This document shows positions 7,752 to 15,879 of a stretch of 64,000 bases of DNA, one piece after another (the first letter of the stretch is position 1; each line of letters opens with the position of its first letter). Source of the DNA: a bacterium (GTDB taxonomy: Bacteria > Verrucomicrobiota > Verrucomicrobiia > Limisphaerales > J093); the NCBI GenBank assembly GCA_021780105.1, contig JAJXZJ010000014.1, positions 1 to 64,000 of the forward strand, in the 5' to 3' direction. The notes beneath the pieces were generated by a model. It did not search any database and was not told the DNA's origin. It saw only the letters and a program-made list of their open reading frames with translations. Made by a program: the position numbers and the translations under genes.

Positions 7752-8543
7752 TTAGCCGGCCCGATGGCTGCGGATGATGACGCCGGTCGTGAACAGGGAA
7801 AACGTGATCACCGAGAGGAAGAAGATCACATCCCGCGAATCCACCACACCGCGCCGGAAGCTGTCGAAATGCGGCATCACGCTGAACGCCGCCACAAAAT
7901 CCACCAGCCACGGCTTCGCCCACTGGACGAGCATGTCCGTCACCGGCGGCCAGCCGGCGAGAATCAGGAACAGGCAGAACACCACCGACAGGATGAAGCT
8001 GACCACCTGGTTGCGCGTGAGGGCCGAAGTCATGCAACTGACCGCGAGGTAGGCGCCCGCCAACATGAAACTGCCCACGTAACCGCAGAAGATGGCGCCG
8101 TAATCCGGGCTGCCCAGGTAGCCAACGGTGAACACCAGCGGGAAGGTCAACGCCAGCGCAATGGCCAGAAACAGCCAGGACGCGAGAAATTTCCCCACGA
8201 TCGCCTGCCACGAGGTCACCGGCATCGTCAGCAGCAGTTCAATCGTGCCCAGGCGCCGTTCCTCCGACCACAGCCGCATGCCGACCGCCGGCACCAGGAA
8301 CAGATAGAGCCACGGATGCCAGACGAAAAACGATTCCAGCGAAGCCTCGCCGCGTCTGAAGAAGCCGCCGACGTTGAACGTGAAAAACCCCGCCAGCAGC
8401 AGAAAAATGACGATGAAAATGTAGGCGACCGGCGACGCGAAATAGCCGCTGAGTTCGCGTTTGGCGATGGCCAGAACGTTGCCCAGCGAGCCGGGATGCG
8501 GGGCCGCCGCGCTCACCGGGAGCGTGGTTGCGTGTGTGGTCAT
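7752..8543 (-). CDS. GldF-like ABC transporter permease
   Basis: A 263-residue integral membrane protein with about six helices, of the ABC-2/GldF permease type. Family features include the N-terminal AIAKRELSGYFASPVAYIFIVIF, the MRLWSEERRLGTIELLLTMPVT loop after the second helix, and a late VSFILSVVFCLFLILAGWP helix. It would form the membrane channel for the ATPase encoded just upstream. Its ATG at 8543 overlaps the ATPase stop (ATGA), so the two are translationally coupled. The substrate is unknown. Confidence 0.92.
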   Translation of the reverse strand: MTTHATTLPVSAAAPHPGSLGNVLAIAKRELSGYFASPVAYIFIVIFLLLAGFFTFNVGGFFRRGEASLESFFVWHPWLYLFLVPAVGMRLWSEERRLGTIELLLTMPVTSWQAIVGKFLASWLFLAIALALTFPLVFTVGYLGSPDYGAIFCGYVGSFMLAGAYLAVSCMTSALTRNQVVSFILSVVFCLFLILAGWPPVTDMLVQWAKPWLVDFVAAFSVMPHFDSFRRGVVDSRDVIFFLSVITFSLFTTGVIIRSHRAG

Positions 8544-9517
8544 TTCGTTTCCTCCTTGGTCGAGCGTTTCGTGTCGGGCAGCGTGATGCGCCGGAAGACC
8601 TCGTCCAGCCGGCCTTCCTCGGTTTTCAGTTCCGTCAGTTTCCAATGTTCCCGCACGGCGAGTTCAAACAGGCTGGCCTCCAGCTCGCTGTCCCTTGTGT
8701 TCGGCTGGGGAAACGCGCGGACCGCGACGACCTGCGGATTTTCGCCGGCCAGCAGCGCGCTTTTGCGCACCGTCGGCAGCGACTGGATTTTCTGGTTCAC
8801 CGTGACCGCCGGGGTGCCTTGAACGCTGAACATCACCGCGCCGGCGAGGTCCGACCGCTGGCGCAATTCCTGCGGCGTGCCGTTGGCGACGATCTGCCCG
8901 CGGTCAATGATGATCGCCCGCGTGCAGGCCGCGTCCACCTCCTCCAGGATGTGGGTGGAGAAAATGATCGCCTTCTTCGCGCCCATTTCGCGGATGAGCG
9001 TGCGGACCTCGTATTTCTGGTTCGGGTCCAGTCCGTCCGTCGGCTCGTCGAGCACGAGCACCTCCGGATCGTGGATGATGGACTGCGCGAAACACGTCCG
9101 GTGCCGGTAGCCTTTGGAGAGCGTGTCCACGCTCTGGTAAACCACGGACTCCAGGAAGCACATCTCCACGGCGCGACTGACGGCCTTTTTCTTTTCCTCG
9201 CCGCGCAGCCCGCGGAGTTCGGCGGTGAAATGGAGGAAGCCATGCACCGTCATGTCCGTGTAGGCGGGCGCGTTTTCCGGCAGGTAGCCGATGAGGCGCT
9301 TGGCCGGGATGGGATTCTCGTCCATGTCAAACCCGCCGACCGTCACACGGCCGGAGGTGGGCGGAATAAAACCCGTCACCATCCGCATCGTGGTGGACTT
9401 GCCGGCGCCGTTCGGACCGAGGAAGCCGAGCACTTCGCCACGCTCGACCCCAAAGGACACGCCGTTGACGGCGACCTTCGGCCCGAAGGCTTTGACCAGG
9501 TTCTCAACTTTAATCAT
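8540..9517 (-). CDS. ABC transporter ATP-binding protein (GldA/CcmA type)
   Basis: A 325-residue ATPase that powers the adjacent permease. Walker A is GPNGAGKST (34-42); the signature is a LSKGYRHR variant near 133; Walker B is VLVLDEPTDGLDP near 152-164; the switch His follows in FSTHILEEVD. The signature has K and Y instead of the classical LSGGQ, a known variant in GldA-type proteins. A C-terminal extension of about 100 residues follows the nucleotide-binding domain. It is the first gene of a four-gene operon with permease, GldG-like and DUF4340 proteins, all minus strand and closely packed. A terminator of the preceding operon lies just upstream, consistent with a separate promoter. Confidence 0.95.
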   Translation of the reverse strand: MIKVENLVKAFGPKVAVNGVSFGVERGEVLGFLGPNGAGKSTTMRMVTGFIPPTSGRVTVGGFDMDENPIPAKRLIGYLPENAPAYTDMTVHGFLHFTAELRGLRGEEKKKAVSRAVEMCFLESVVYQSVDTLSKGYRHRTCFAQSIIHDPEVLVLDEPTDGLDPNQKYEVRTLIREMGAKKAIIFSTHILEEVDAACTRAIIIDRGQIVANGTPQELRQRSDLAGAVMFSVQGTPAVTVNQKIQSLPTVRKSALLAGENPQVVAVRAFPQPNTRDSELEASLFELAVREHWKLTELKTEEGRLDEVFRRITLPDTKRSTKEETK

Positions 9518-9552
9518 GCGTCAGGCTCCATTGTTACAGCCAATCACAACCT

Positions 9553-9591
9553 AAAAAAGCGCACCTTCGTGCCGCTTTCGGAGCGAAGGTG
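9553..9591 (-). terminator. Rho-independent terminator after the TPR/DUF2203 operon
   Basis: On the minus strand CACCTTCG and CGAAGGTG form an 8-bp stem around a 14-base loop that contains a further CCG/CGG pair. This is followed by CGC and six T residues (9553-9558 as A on the plus strand). It lies between the stop of DUF2203 at 9709 and the ABC operon start at 9517. Confidence 0.75.
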
Positions 9592-9664
9592 ATCCCATCA
9601 AGGCCAGCCTCATTGCGCGGTCAAGCGCTTCAACGCCTCCGCGAAGAGGTTGTTCATTAGACCA

Positions 9665-9701
9665 CCGGCCGCAAAAATGTTCAATTTTTGTCGCCGGCCG
9701 G
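9665..9701 (-). terminator. Long imperfect hairpin directly after DUF2203
   Basis: CCGGCCG and CGGCCGG arms enclose an inner CAAAAAT/ATTTTTG pair, giving a long hairpin within 45 bases of the DUF2203 stop. No separate T-run follows. It may act as a first, bidirectional terminator or protect the mRNA end ahead of the stronger terminator at 9553-9591. Confidence 0.5.
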
Positions 9702-9708
9702 CCGGCAA

Positions 9709-10092
9709 TCACAAAGGCTCGCGCCCGGCGTAGCCGGCGTCAAGTTCATGCCAGAACCCGATGTCTGCATCGTCGGACTCCCAGCAGAGAAAAACCTCGC
9801 GCCCGTCGCGCATCGCGGGGAAATCAAGCAACCCGCGATCCGGGTCGCGCAACTGAATTTCCCGCCGCGCGAACTCGCCCAGCAACGCCATCACCTCGGC
9901 ATGCAGCCGGACGTTTTGCTCCACGGAACGACCGCCAAGATCGCGCCCCGCGTCCTGCCGCCGGCCGAGATGGCGCTCCGCCTGGTCGAGTTGGGTGCGC
10001 GCCTGGTTCAGTCGCTCCAGCCATCCGCGCACCGCGGGCAGCATGGCCCTGGCCTCCTCCAGCGTGTAATGCCGCGTGAACTGGAGGGCCAT
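9709..10092 (-). CDS. DUF2203 family protein
   Basis: A 127-residue cytoplasmic protein of DUF2203. The family's N-terminal FTRHYTLEEARAMLPAVRGWL helix and the C-terminal pattern REVFLCWESDDADIGFWHELDAGYAGREPL (W, C, WH and GR positions) are all present, so the protein looks complete. The function is unknown; no catalytic motif stands out. ATG 10092 sits one base after the TPR lipoprotein stop, so the two genes form an operon ending at the hairpins downstream. Confidence 0.85.
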   Translation of the reverse strand: MALQFTRHYTLEEARAMLPAVRGWLERLNQARTQLDQAERHLGRRQDAGRDLGGRSVEQNVRLHAEVMALLGEFARREIQLRDPDRGLLDFPAMRDGREVFLCWESDDADIGFWHELDAGYAGREPL

Positions 10093-10093
10093 A

Positions 10094-11800
10094 TCAGGGC
10101 TTGCTGCCGGCCGGCGCGGCGTCGAGCTTCTTTTTGATCGCGTCGTTGGGTTCCAGCGCCAGCGATTTGCGCCATGCGTCCCGCGCGGCATCCCACTGAC
10201 CCAGCGCGGCGCGGATGTCGCCGAGGTGTTCAAACAACGTCGCGTCCGGGGCTTTTTCCGACAGGCGGACGGCCTTTTCCATCGGCTCCAGCGCGGCCTG
10301 CGGCAGCTTCAATTTGTAGAGCACCCACGCAAGGCTGTCGAGGTAGGCCGGTTCGTCCGGCTTGAACTTGACCGCCTTTTCGATAAGGGTGCGCGCTTCC
10401 TCCAGGTTGACGCCGCGATCGGCCCACATGTAACCAAGGTAGTTCAACGGCTCGGGATCGTCCGGCGCCATTTGCATGCATTTGCGGAAGGTCTTCACGG
10501 CGTCGTCAAACGCGCCCGTGCGTTCCTGGGCCATGCCGAGCTGGTAATAAAAGACTTCGTCCAGGCGCGCAGGGTCCGCGGCCTTGGCCAGCAATTCCGC
10601 CGACGTGTAGCTCTTCAGCGCCTCGTCGAATTGCTTCTCCGCGGCCTGCGCCACGCCCGTATAGAACTCCAGCAGGAAATTCAGTTTGAACCGGGTGCGC
10701 GCGCTGCTCAACGTGTCCAGCGCCGCCTCCGGATCGTGCAGCGAAATCTGCGCGACGGCCAGGTTGTAATAAGCGGGTTCAAGGTCGGGCGCGAGCGCCA
10801 GGGCCTGCTGGAAGCTGGCTGCCGCGTCGGCATAACGCCGGTCCTCCAACGCGACCGAGCCAAGCAGATAATGCACGCGCGGATTGGTGGGGTCGGCGTT
10901 GCGGAGTTCGCGGAGCTGGGCCGCCGCCTTGTCCCGCTGGCCGCTCTGGAAATAGAGTTGGAAGAGCTGTTCGCGCAATGCGGCGATCATGGCCGGGTTC
11001 GCGTCGGCCTGCTGGTCCAGCAGGCTCTGGTAAAGGCGCGTGGCGCTGGCGACTTCGCCGATGGCCTTGTAGGCGTCCGCCATGCGCTGGAGCAGGATCG
11101 GGTCGGTCGGCTTCAGATTCGCGGCGCGTTGCAGCAACGCCCGCACCCGCGGCCTGGTTTCGCTGTCCGGGAGCGCCTTGGTCTGCCCGGTGGCGACCAG
11201 GAATTGCGCCAGTCCGACGAGGAACTCCGCGTCGGCCTTCGGCTGGCGAGCCGCCGCATCGAGCACCTTCAGCGCCTCCTGCGGCTGCTTGTTCTGCAAA
11301 TCAATCCGCGCCAGCCCGTGATAGGCCAGGAGCATGTGCGGCGAGCGTTTGACGGCCGTGCGGTAGGCAACCACGGCCTGATTGGTCTTGCCGGACTGGT
11401 CCAGCGCGAAACCCAGCCAGCCGTAAACCATTCCGGTGGCATGTCGGCGCGCGGTGGACCGGGTCAGCAGCTCGACGGCCTTGTCCATTTCGTGCCGCTG
11501 CATCAACCGGCGTGCCAGGTCCACCGCCAGTTGCTCGTTACCGGGATCCGCCGCCACTGCCTGCTCGTATTCCTGATCGGCCTGGTCCGGCTGGTTGCGC
11601 TGGTCGTAAACGATGCCGCTGGCGTAATGCGCGTAGGCGTCCGCCTTTGGGGTCAAGACAGCCCGGCCGGGCGGCGTGGCCGGCAACACGTTGCCGGCAT
11701 CCGCTGGCGAACGACCGGTGTGCCGGTTGGTGGCACACCCGCCGGCCAGCAGCAGTCCGGCGCCCAACAGACACGTTAGCCGCTGACGGATGGAATACAT
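10094..11800 (-). CDS. TPR-repeat lipoprotein
   Basis: A 568-residue protein made almost entirely of tetratricopeptide repeats after a lipoprotein-type leader (basic start, LLGAGLLLAGGC with C22 as the likely lipidated residue; the lipobox is slightly atypical). At least nine TPR units can be followed, including AYAHYASGIVYDQRNQPDQAD near 55, AELLTRSTA near 115 and DAVKTFRKCMQMAPDDPEPLNYLG near 420. It probably acts as a protein-protein scaffold on the outer side of a membrane. It is co-transcribed with DUF2203, and its partner is unknown. Confidence 0.85.
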   Translation of the reverse strand: MYSIRQRLTCLLGAGLLLAGGCATNRHTGRSPADAGNVLPATPPGRAVLTPKADAYAHYASGIVYDQRNQPDQADQEYEQAVAADPGNEQLAVDLARRLMQRHEMDKAVELLTRSTARRHATGMVYGWLGFALDQSGKTNQAVVAYRTAVKRSPHMLLAYHGLARIDLQNKQPQEALKVLDAAARQPKADAEFLVGLAQFLVATGQTKALPDSETRPRVRALLQRAANLKPTDPILLQRMADAYKAIGEVASATRLYQSLLDQQADANPAMIAALREQLFQLYFQSGQRDKAAAQLRELRNADPTNPRVHYLLGSVALEDRRYADAAASFQQALALAPDLEPAYYNLAVAQISLHDPEAALDTLSSARTRFKLNFLLEFYTGVAQAAEKQFDEALKSYTSAELLAKAADPARLDEVFYYQLGMAQERTGAFDDAVKTFRKCMQMAPDDPEPLNYLGYMWADRGVNLEEARTLIEKAVKFKPDEPAYLDSLAWVLYKLKLPQAALEPMEKAVRLSEKAPDATLFEHLGDIRAALGQWDAARDAWRKSLALEPNDAIKKKLDAAPAGSKP

Positions 11801-11824
11801 GCTCGTCTTCTGACGCCAGAAAGC

Positions 11825-11858
11825 GGAGCGCAGCCTGCTTGCGGCCTGGCTGCGCTCC
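11825..11858 (-). terminator. Hairpin downstream of the 33-residue gene
   Basis: GGAGCGCAGCC and GGCTGCGCTCC form an 11-bp perfect stem with a 12-base loop, 30 bases after the stop of the small COX24-like gene on the minus strand. Only a short T-rich GCTTTCT follows, so it is a strong hairpin with a weak tail. Confidence 0.55.
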
Positions 11859-11887
11859 CGAAACGCAGGTAACGGAACTCCGGCAGA

Positions 11888-11989
11888 TTACTTCTGCCAG
11901 GTGCGCTTCTTGTGACGGTGTTCGCGCAGCTTCTTCCGTCGTTTATGTTTGTTGATTTTGGCCTTCCGGCGTTTTTTCAGTGAACCCAT
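11888..11989 (-). CDS. 33-residue COX24/AURKAIP1-like (mS38-type) ribosome-associated protein
   Basis: A very short, extremely basic protein that begins MGSLKKRRKAKINKHKRRK and ends RHKKRTWQK. This matches the COX24/AURKAIP1 domain, known as mitochondrial ribosomal protein mS38 and found as tiny single-domain proteins in several bacterial phyla including Verrucomicrobia. The KRRKAKINKHKRRK core and the terminal KKRTWQK are the conserved parts. More than half of the residues are Lys, Arg or His, as expected for a small ribosomal RNA-binding protein. It lies just downstream of hisG on the same strand and is followed by a hairpin. The bacterial role in the ribosome is inferred from the eukaryotic homologue. 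Confidence 0.85.
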   Translation of the reverse strand: MGSLKKRRKAKINKHKRRKKLREHRHKKRTWQK

Positions 11990-12011
11990 ATCTGTTTGTT
12001 TCTGAGCTGAT

Positions 12012-12899
12012 TCAATACACGACTTTGTTCAACGGATACTCGATGATCCCCTCGGCCCCGGCGGCCTTCAATTGAGGGATCAATTCGCGCACAACGTGCT
12101 CGTCAATGACTGTTTCGACCGCGACCCAGCCGGCTTGACTCAAACTCGACACCGTTGGATTACGCAAAGCGGGGAGGTTTTGCAACAATTTCGCGACGTT
12201 GGCCTGCTGGATGTTCATCTTCAACCCCACCTTCGCCTCGGCCTCCAGCGCGCCTTTCAACAGCAGCGCAATCTGCTCGATCTTGCGCCGCTTGACCGCG
12301 TCCGCCCACGCGGCGTGGCTGGCGATCAACCGCGGCGTCGAGGTGAGCAACGTGTCCACGATCCGCAGTTTGTTGGCGCGGAGCGAGGATCCGGTTTCGG
12401 TGATGTCCACGATGGCGTCCACCATTTCGTGCGCCTTCACCTCGGTGGCGCCCCAGGAAAACTCCACCTCCGCCTTGACCTTGTGCTTCCGCAGATAGCC
12501 CTTGGTGATGTTCACAACCTCCGTGGCGATGCGCTTGCCTTCGAGGTCCTGCACCGATTTCACCGGCGAATGCTCCGGCACCGCCAGCACCCAGCGGGCG
12601 GCCTGGCGCGTGACCTTGCTGAAAATGAACTCGCCCACTTCGTGAATCTTTGAGTCGTTTTCCACGACCCAGTCGTGCCCGGTGATGCCCGCGTCGAGAA
12701 AGCCGTGTTCCACGTAGCGGCTCACTTCCTGGGCGCGGATGAAGCGGATGTCCAACTCCGGGTCGTCCACGTAGGGAATGTAGGAACGGCTGCTGACCGT
12801 GATGTTAAATCCGGCCTTCGCCATCTTCTCAATGGTCGCCTCCTGCAGGCTGCCCTTCGGCAGGCCCAGGCGCAAAATCGCTTTGGTTTCAGTTTTCAT
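12012..12899 (-). CDS. hisG: ATP phosphoribosyltransferase, long form
   Basis: First enzyme of histidine biosynthesis, joining ATP and PRPP to phosphoribosyl-ATP. The 295 residues match the long HisG form, which has a C-terminal ACT-like domain for histidine feedback and needs no HisZ. Key parts are [10 protein letters not shown] at the N-terminus, GITGHDWV near 73, and the PRPP loop region [20 protein letters not shown] near 165-185. The regulatory domain covers about 215-295 ([32 protein letters not shown]). No other his genes are nearby, so the pathway is dispersed. The start gives a short polar lead before the first strand, as usual. Confidence 0.95.
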   Translation of the reverse strand: MKTETKAILRLGLPKGSLQEATIEKMAKAGFNITVSSRSYIPYVDDPELDIRFIRAQEVSRYVEHGFLDAGITGHDWVVENDSKIHEVGEFIFSKVTRQAARWVLAVPEHSPVKSVQDLEGKRIATEVVNITKGYLRKHKVKAEVEFSWGATEVKAHEMVDAIVDITETGSSLRANKLRIVDTLLTSTPRLIASHAAWADAVKRRKIEQIALLLKGALEAEAKVGLKMNIQQANVAKLLQNLPALRNPTVSSLSQAGWVAVETVIDEHVVRELIPQLKAAGAEGIIEYPLNKVVY

Positions 12900-13031
12900 G
12901 TCTCGATGCGCGTTCCTCCCGCCGGACGGCGGAATGCACGTAAACCTTGTCCGACGTTTTCACTCGCGTGACGGGATTGATGCTCCAAGTCCGGCGCGGG
13001 AATGGAACCTTCCGCTGTGTCCGCGGCTTTT

Positions 13032-13685
13032 TCAAGCGGCATCCGCACCCCCTCCCGCCACCGGCGTGCGCACCACCCGGCGGCCTTGAACCTCCAGTTC
13101 GCCGCGCAACCACGCGCCCACCGCCGCCGGATACACGTCGTGTTCCGCCTGTTGAATCCGGACGTGCAACGACTCCGGCGTGTCGTCGTCCCGCACCGTC
13201 ACCGTCGCTTGCGCCAGGATCGGCCCGCTGTCCACGCCCGCGTCCACCAGATGCACCGTCACGCCCGTGTATTTGACGCCATATTCCAGCGCCTGTCGCC
13301 ACGCCTCCAAGCCCGGAAAGGCCGGCAGCAACGACGGATGCACGTTCACCACGCGCTGCGGGAACGCGCCCAGAAAGCCGCCTTTCAAAATCCGCATGAA
13401 CCCGGCGAGCACCACCAAGTCCACCCGTGCCGCCCGCAACTCGGCCACGTAAGCCGCCTCGGCTGCTTCGTCCAGCTTGGTTCGGAACTTCCCCGGCGGA
13501 ACGAACTTCGCCGCGAGGCCGCGCTCCGTGGCTCGCGCCAGAATGCCGGCGTCCGGCACATCGCTGACCACCAGCGCCACCTGCGCCGGCAGCCGGCCGG
13601 CGGCGCACGCCTCGGCAATGGCCACGAAATTCGAGCCTTTGCCCGAACCCAGCACGCCCAGACGAAATGGAGGAATGGCGGTCAC
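13032..13685 (-). CDS. purN: Phosphoribosylglycinamide formyltransferase 1
   Basis: Transfers a formyl group from 10-formyltetrahydrofolate to GAR in purine synthesis. The 217 residues contain [14 protein letters not shown] at the N-terminus (phosphate-binding loop), [15 protein letters not shown] near 115 (catalytic His region) and [18 protein letters not shown] near 145 (catalytic Asp). GTG 13685 is chosen because it starts six residues before the first strand; the upstream extension is low-complexity and family-unlike. A motif shared with the two pseudopilin genes lies about 93 bases upstream. Confidence 0.94.
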   Translation of the reverse strand: MTAIPPFRLGVLGSGKGSNFVAIAEACAAGRLPAQVALVVSDVPDAGILARATERGLAAKFVPPGKFRTKLDEAAEAAYVAELRAARVDLVVLAGFMRILKGGFLGAFPQRVVNVHPSLLPAFPGLEAWRQALEYGVKYTGVTVHLVDAGVDSGPILAQATVTVRDDDTPESLHVRIQQAEHDVYPAAVGAWLRGELEVQGRRVVRTPVAGGGADAA

Positions 13686-13777
13686 GCGGGCGCAGTTCCT
13701 ACCAGACCGCCGGCCCGAAACAAGCACAAAGCCGGCTTTCCGACGCCTGAATCCGCCGGAACGCCGGACCGCAAAAC

Positions 13778-13791
13778 GCATTCGCTGGCAC
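13778..13791 (-). promoter_or_regulatory. Possible upstream element of purN (shared motif)
   Basis: On the minus strand this reads GTGCCAGCGAATGC, 93 bases before the purN start. Very similar elements, GTGCCAGCAAACGC and GTGCCGGCGAACGC, lie 103 and 96 bases before the two pseudopilin genes at 20775 and 22207. Nothing is known of its function; only three copies support it. Confidence 0.3.
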
Positions 13792-13921
13792 GGGCGCCGT
13801 GCGCAATCGTCATGCCGGGGCCGCGGACCGCAGAATTGCAAGCTCCCGCCTCACCCGCCGGCGTGGCCCGGCGGAAAGAACGAGATTGTTCCGCCGCGTG
13901 CCCGGCGATAGGCTCCCGGCC

Positions 13922-14194
13922 ATGACTCGTCAGCAGGTGCTCGACCTCTATTTCCTCGATGCCCGCAGCAAGCTCATCGAGGTTGCCGCGTTCCTTGACC
14001 GCGTGGACCGCGCCGACGGCGGCGTGGACTTCCGCCTCGCGGCGTTCCGTCAGGCGATGCGCCATCTCGCCGACGGCGCCCCGCGGCGTGCCGAGAAGGT
14101 GCTGCTGGCACTCAGCGACCCGACAAACGAGCCGGTGGCCAAGGCTCCAGGCAAGGGTGCGATCGGTGCGTGGCCCAACAGAGTTAAGAGTTGA
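13922..14194 (+). CDS. Conserved-looking 90-residue protein upstream of the EboB-type hydrolase
   Basis: A small, mostly helical cytoplasmic protein: MTRQQVLDLYFLDARSKLIEVAAFLDRVDR, then a helix VDFRLAAFRQAMRHLADG, and a C-terminal LSDPTNEPV ... GAIGAWPN tail. It has no membrane segment, signal or obvious catalytic motif. My impression is that similar small proteins precede TatD-type hydrolases in other Verrucomicrobia and Planctomycetes, but I cannot confirm this. ATG 13922 is preferred over an upstream in-frame ATG at 13799, because the extra 41 residues are Arg-rich and look like non-coding sequence. It is divergent from purN. A relation to the EboA part of Ebo systems is possible but unproven. 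Confidence 0.6.
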   Translation: MTRQQVLDLYFLDARSKLIEVAAFLDRVDRADGGVDFRLAAFRQAMRHLADGAPRRAEKVLLALSDPTNEPVAKAPGKGAIGAWPNRVKS

Positions 14195-14230
14195 TGGTAG
14201 GGGGCTGATGGACGGCACGGGCACGTTGCC

Positions 14231-14611
14231 ATGTTCAACTACAAAAAGCTTGAAGTCTGGCAGGAGGCAATCGTGTTTGCGGACTTGATTTATTCGGTTA
14301 CGAAGACCTTTCCGAGCGAGGAACGGTTTGGTTTGACCAACCAGATGCGACGCTCAGCCGTCTCGATCTCATCCAACCTGGCCGAGGGTTCTTCGCGGAA
14401 CTCCCATGCTGATTTTGCCAGGTTTGTGGAGGCCGCCACTGGTTCGGTTTTCGAGATCGCGTCTCAAGCGTTCATTGCGCGCCGGCAAAACATACTTTCG
14501 GAAACAACGTGCAAACAGGTTTATGCCGCGACTGAAAAGCTCGGCCGCATGTTAAGCGGTCTGCGTCGTGCGCCGCTCAAGACGCGTGAGCCAGAGCGCC
14601 ATCAACCATAG
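14231..14611 (+). CDS. Four-helix-bundle protein (23S rRNA intervening-sequence / S23 family)
   Basis: A 126-residue protein of the four-helix-bundle family first described from ORFs in 23S rRNA intervening sequences. The signature is complete: [22 protein letters not shown] at the N-terminus, then [22 protein letters not shown] and [18 protein letters not shown]. These proteins are found at many chromosomal sites, often without rRNA context as here, and their function is unknown. It is sandwiched between the 90-residue gene and the EboB-type gene in the same direction. The family has a second, damaged member at 24135-24495. Confidence 0.9.
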   Translation: MFNYKKLEVWQEAIVFADLIYSVTKTFPSEERFGLTNQMRRSAVSISSNLAEGSSRNSHADFARFVEAATGSVFEIASQAFIARRQNILSETTCKQVYAATEKLGRMLSGLRRAPLKTREPERHQP

Positions 14612-14625
14612 ACAATCAACCCAGT

Positions 14626-15435
14626 ATGCGTTTCATCGAACCCCACGCCCACATGGTCAGCCGCACGACGGATGATTACGCCGCCCTGGTGACCGCCGGC
14701 TGCGCCGCTGTCTGCGAACCCGCCTTCTGGGCCGGCTTCGACCGTGGGTCCGCGGCCGGTTTCCACGACTATTTTCACCAGCTCACCGATTTCGAGCCGC
14801 AGCGCGCCGCCAAATTCGGCCTGCCGCATTTTTGCTGGCTGTGCCTGAACCCGAAGGAAGCCGAGGATTTGAGGCTGGCCAAAGACGTGCTCGCGTTGAT
14901 TCCGCAGTTCCTCGACCGGCCGACCGTCCTCGGCATCGGCGAAATCGGCTTGAACAAAAACAGCCGGAACGAACTGGCCATTCTGGAGCGGCACATTGAA
15001 CTCGCCGCGCGCCATGACCAGCTCATCCTTGTCCACACACCGCATCTGGAGGACAAGCTCAAGGGCACCCGGCTCACGATTGACGCGCTGCGGAACCAGC
15101 CGCGCATCCGGCCGGAGCGTGTGATCATTGACCACGTCGAGGAGCACACGGTGAAACTCGTCCTCGACGCCGGCTTCTGGGCCGGCATGACGCTCTACCC
15201 CACCAGCAAATGCACGCCCGCCCGCGCCGTGGACATCCTCGACGTTTGCGGCACTGAGCGGCTCTGGATGAATTCCGCGTGCGACTGGGGTGAGAGCGTG
15301 CCGTTGAACATCCCGCGCACGGCGCTCGAAATGCGCCGGCGCGGCTGGAGCGCGGCGGCGATTGACCGCGTGATTTATCAAAATCCCGTGCAGTTCCTGA
15401 GCCAGTGCCCGAAGTTCAGACTGCCGCCGGACTAA
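14626..15435 (+). CDS. TatD-like metal-dependent hydrolase, EboB type
   Basis: A 269-residue TIM-barrel hydrolase. Metal-binding features are [14 protein letters not shown] at the N-terminus (HxH), GIGEIGLNK near 105 (Glu), LVHTPH near 141 (His), [10 protein letters not shown] near 165 (His) and NSACDWGES near 220 (Asp). SRTTDDY together with [23 protein letters not shown] separates it from ordinary TatD nucleases and matches EboB of the eboABCDEF clusters, which help move metabolites to the periplasm (scytonemin precursors in cyanobacteria). eboD- and eboF-like genes lie at 43220-44401 and 41784-43214. A cupin gene follows 14 bases after the stop. The exact substrate is unknown; the EboB assignment rests on recalled sequence similarity. 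Confidence 0.82.
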   Translation: MRFIEPHAHMVSRTTDDYAALVTAGCAAVCEPAFWAGFDRGSAAGFHDYFHQLTDFEPQRAAKFGLPHFCWLCLNPKEAEDLRLAKDVLALIPQFLDRPTVLGIGEIGLNKNSRNELAILERHIELAARHDQLILVHTPHLEDKLKGTRLTIDALRNQPRIRPERVIIDHVEEHTVKLVLDAGFWAGMTLYPTSKCTPARAVDILDVCGTERLWMNSACDWGESVPLNIPRTALEMRRRGWSAAAIDRVIYQNPVQFLSQCPKFRLPPD

Positions 15436-15449
15436 ATCCTGCCGACCGC

Positions 15450-15848
15450 ATGGAAATCACCGTCAAAATTTTGCGCCGCGCCGCAGACACCCGCGGCTGG
15501 ATCTGCGAACCGCTCGACGCCGCGGAATTCCCCGGCACCCGCAACGTCCACCTCGTCCTCACGAAGCCCGGCTGCGTGCGCGGCAATCACTTTCACCGCC
15601 GCACCACCGAGATTCTGACCGTCGCCGGACCGGCACTGGTCCGTGTGCGCTTCGACGGGAGCGACCACGATTATCCGGTTCCGGCGAACGAAGCGCATCG
15701 CTTCACGCTGCCGCCCGGTGTGCCACACGCGGTGCTCAACACCGGCACCGAGCTGGGCGTGGCTGTTTCGTTCACCGATCAAATTCACGACCCGCAGCAT
15801 CCCGACACCGTCCGCGAAGTGGTGATCGAACCGCCGGTGGCCTCATAA
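15450..15848 (+). CDS. Small cupin protein (sugar-metabolism type)
   Basis: A 132-residue single cupin domain. Motif 1 is visible as GCVRGNHFHRRTTEILTV (H-x-H with the following Glu) and motif 2 as the FTLPPGVPHAVLNTG stretch, which keeps the His. The NHFHRRTTE pattern with VSFTDQIHDPQHPDT near the C-terminus resembles the cupin parts of nucleotide-sugar enzymes such as FdtA/WxcM or the C-terminal domain of some epimerases. ATG 15450 leaves a 14-base gap to the TatD-like gene, so they are probably co-transcribed. The substrate cannot be told from sequence. Confidence 0.75.
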   Translation: MEITVKILRRAADTRGWICEPLDAAEFPGTRNVHLVLTKPGCVRGNHFHRRTTEILTVAGPALVRVRFDGSDHDYPVPANEAHRFTLPPGVPHAVLNTGTELGVAVSFTDQIHDPQHPDTVREVVIEPPVAS

Positions 15849-15879
15849 TCGGCACCGGCCAGATCCGACCTCTGCCGCG

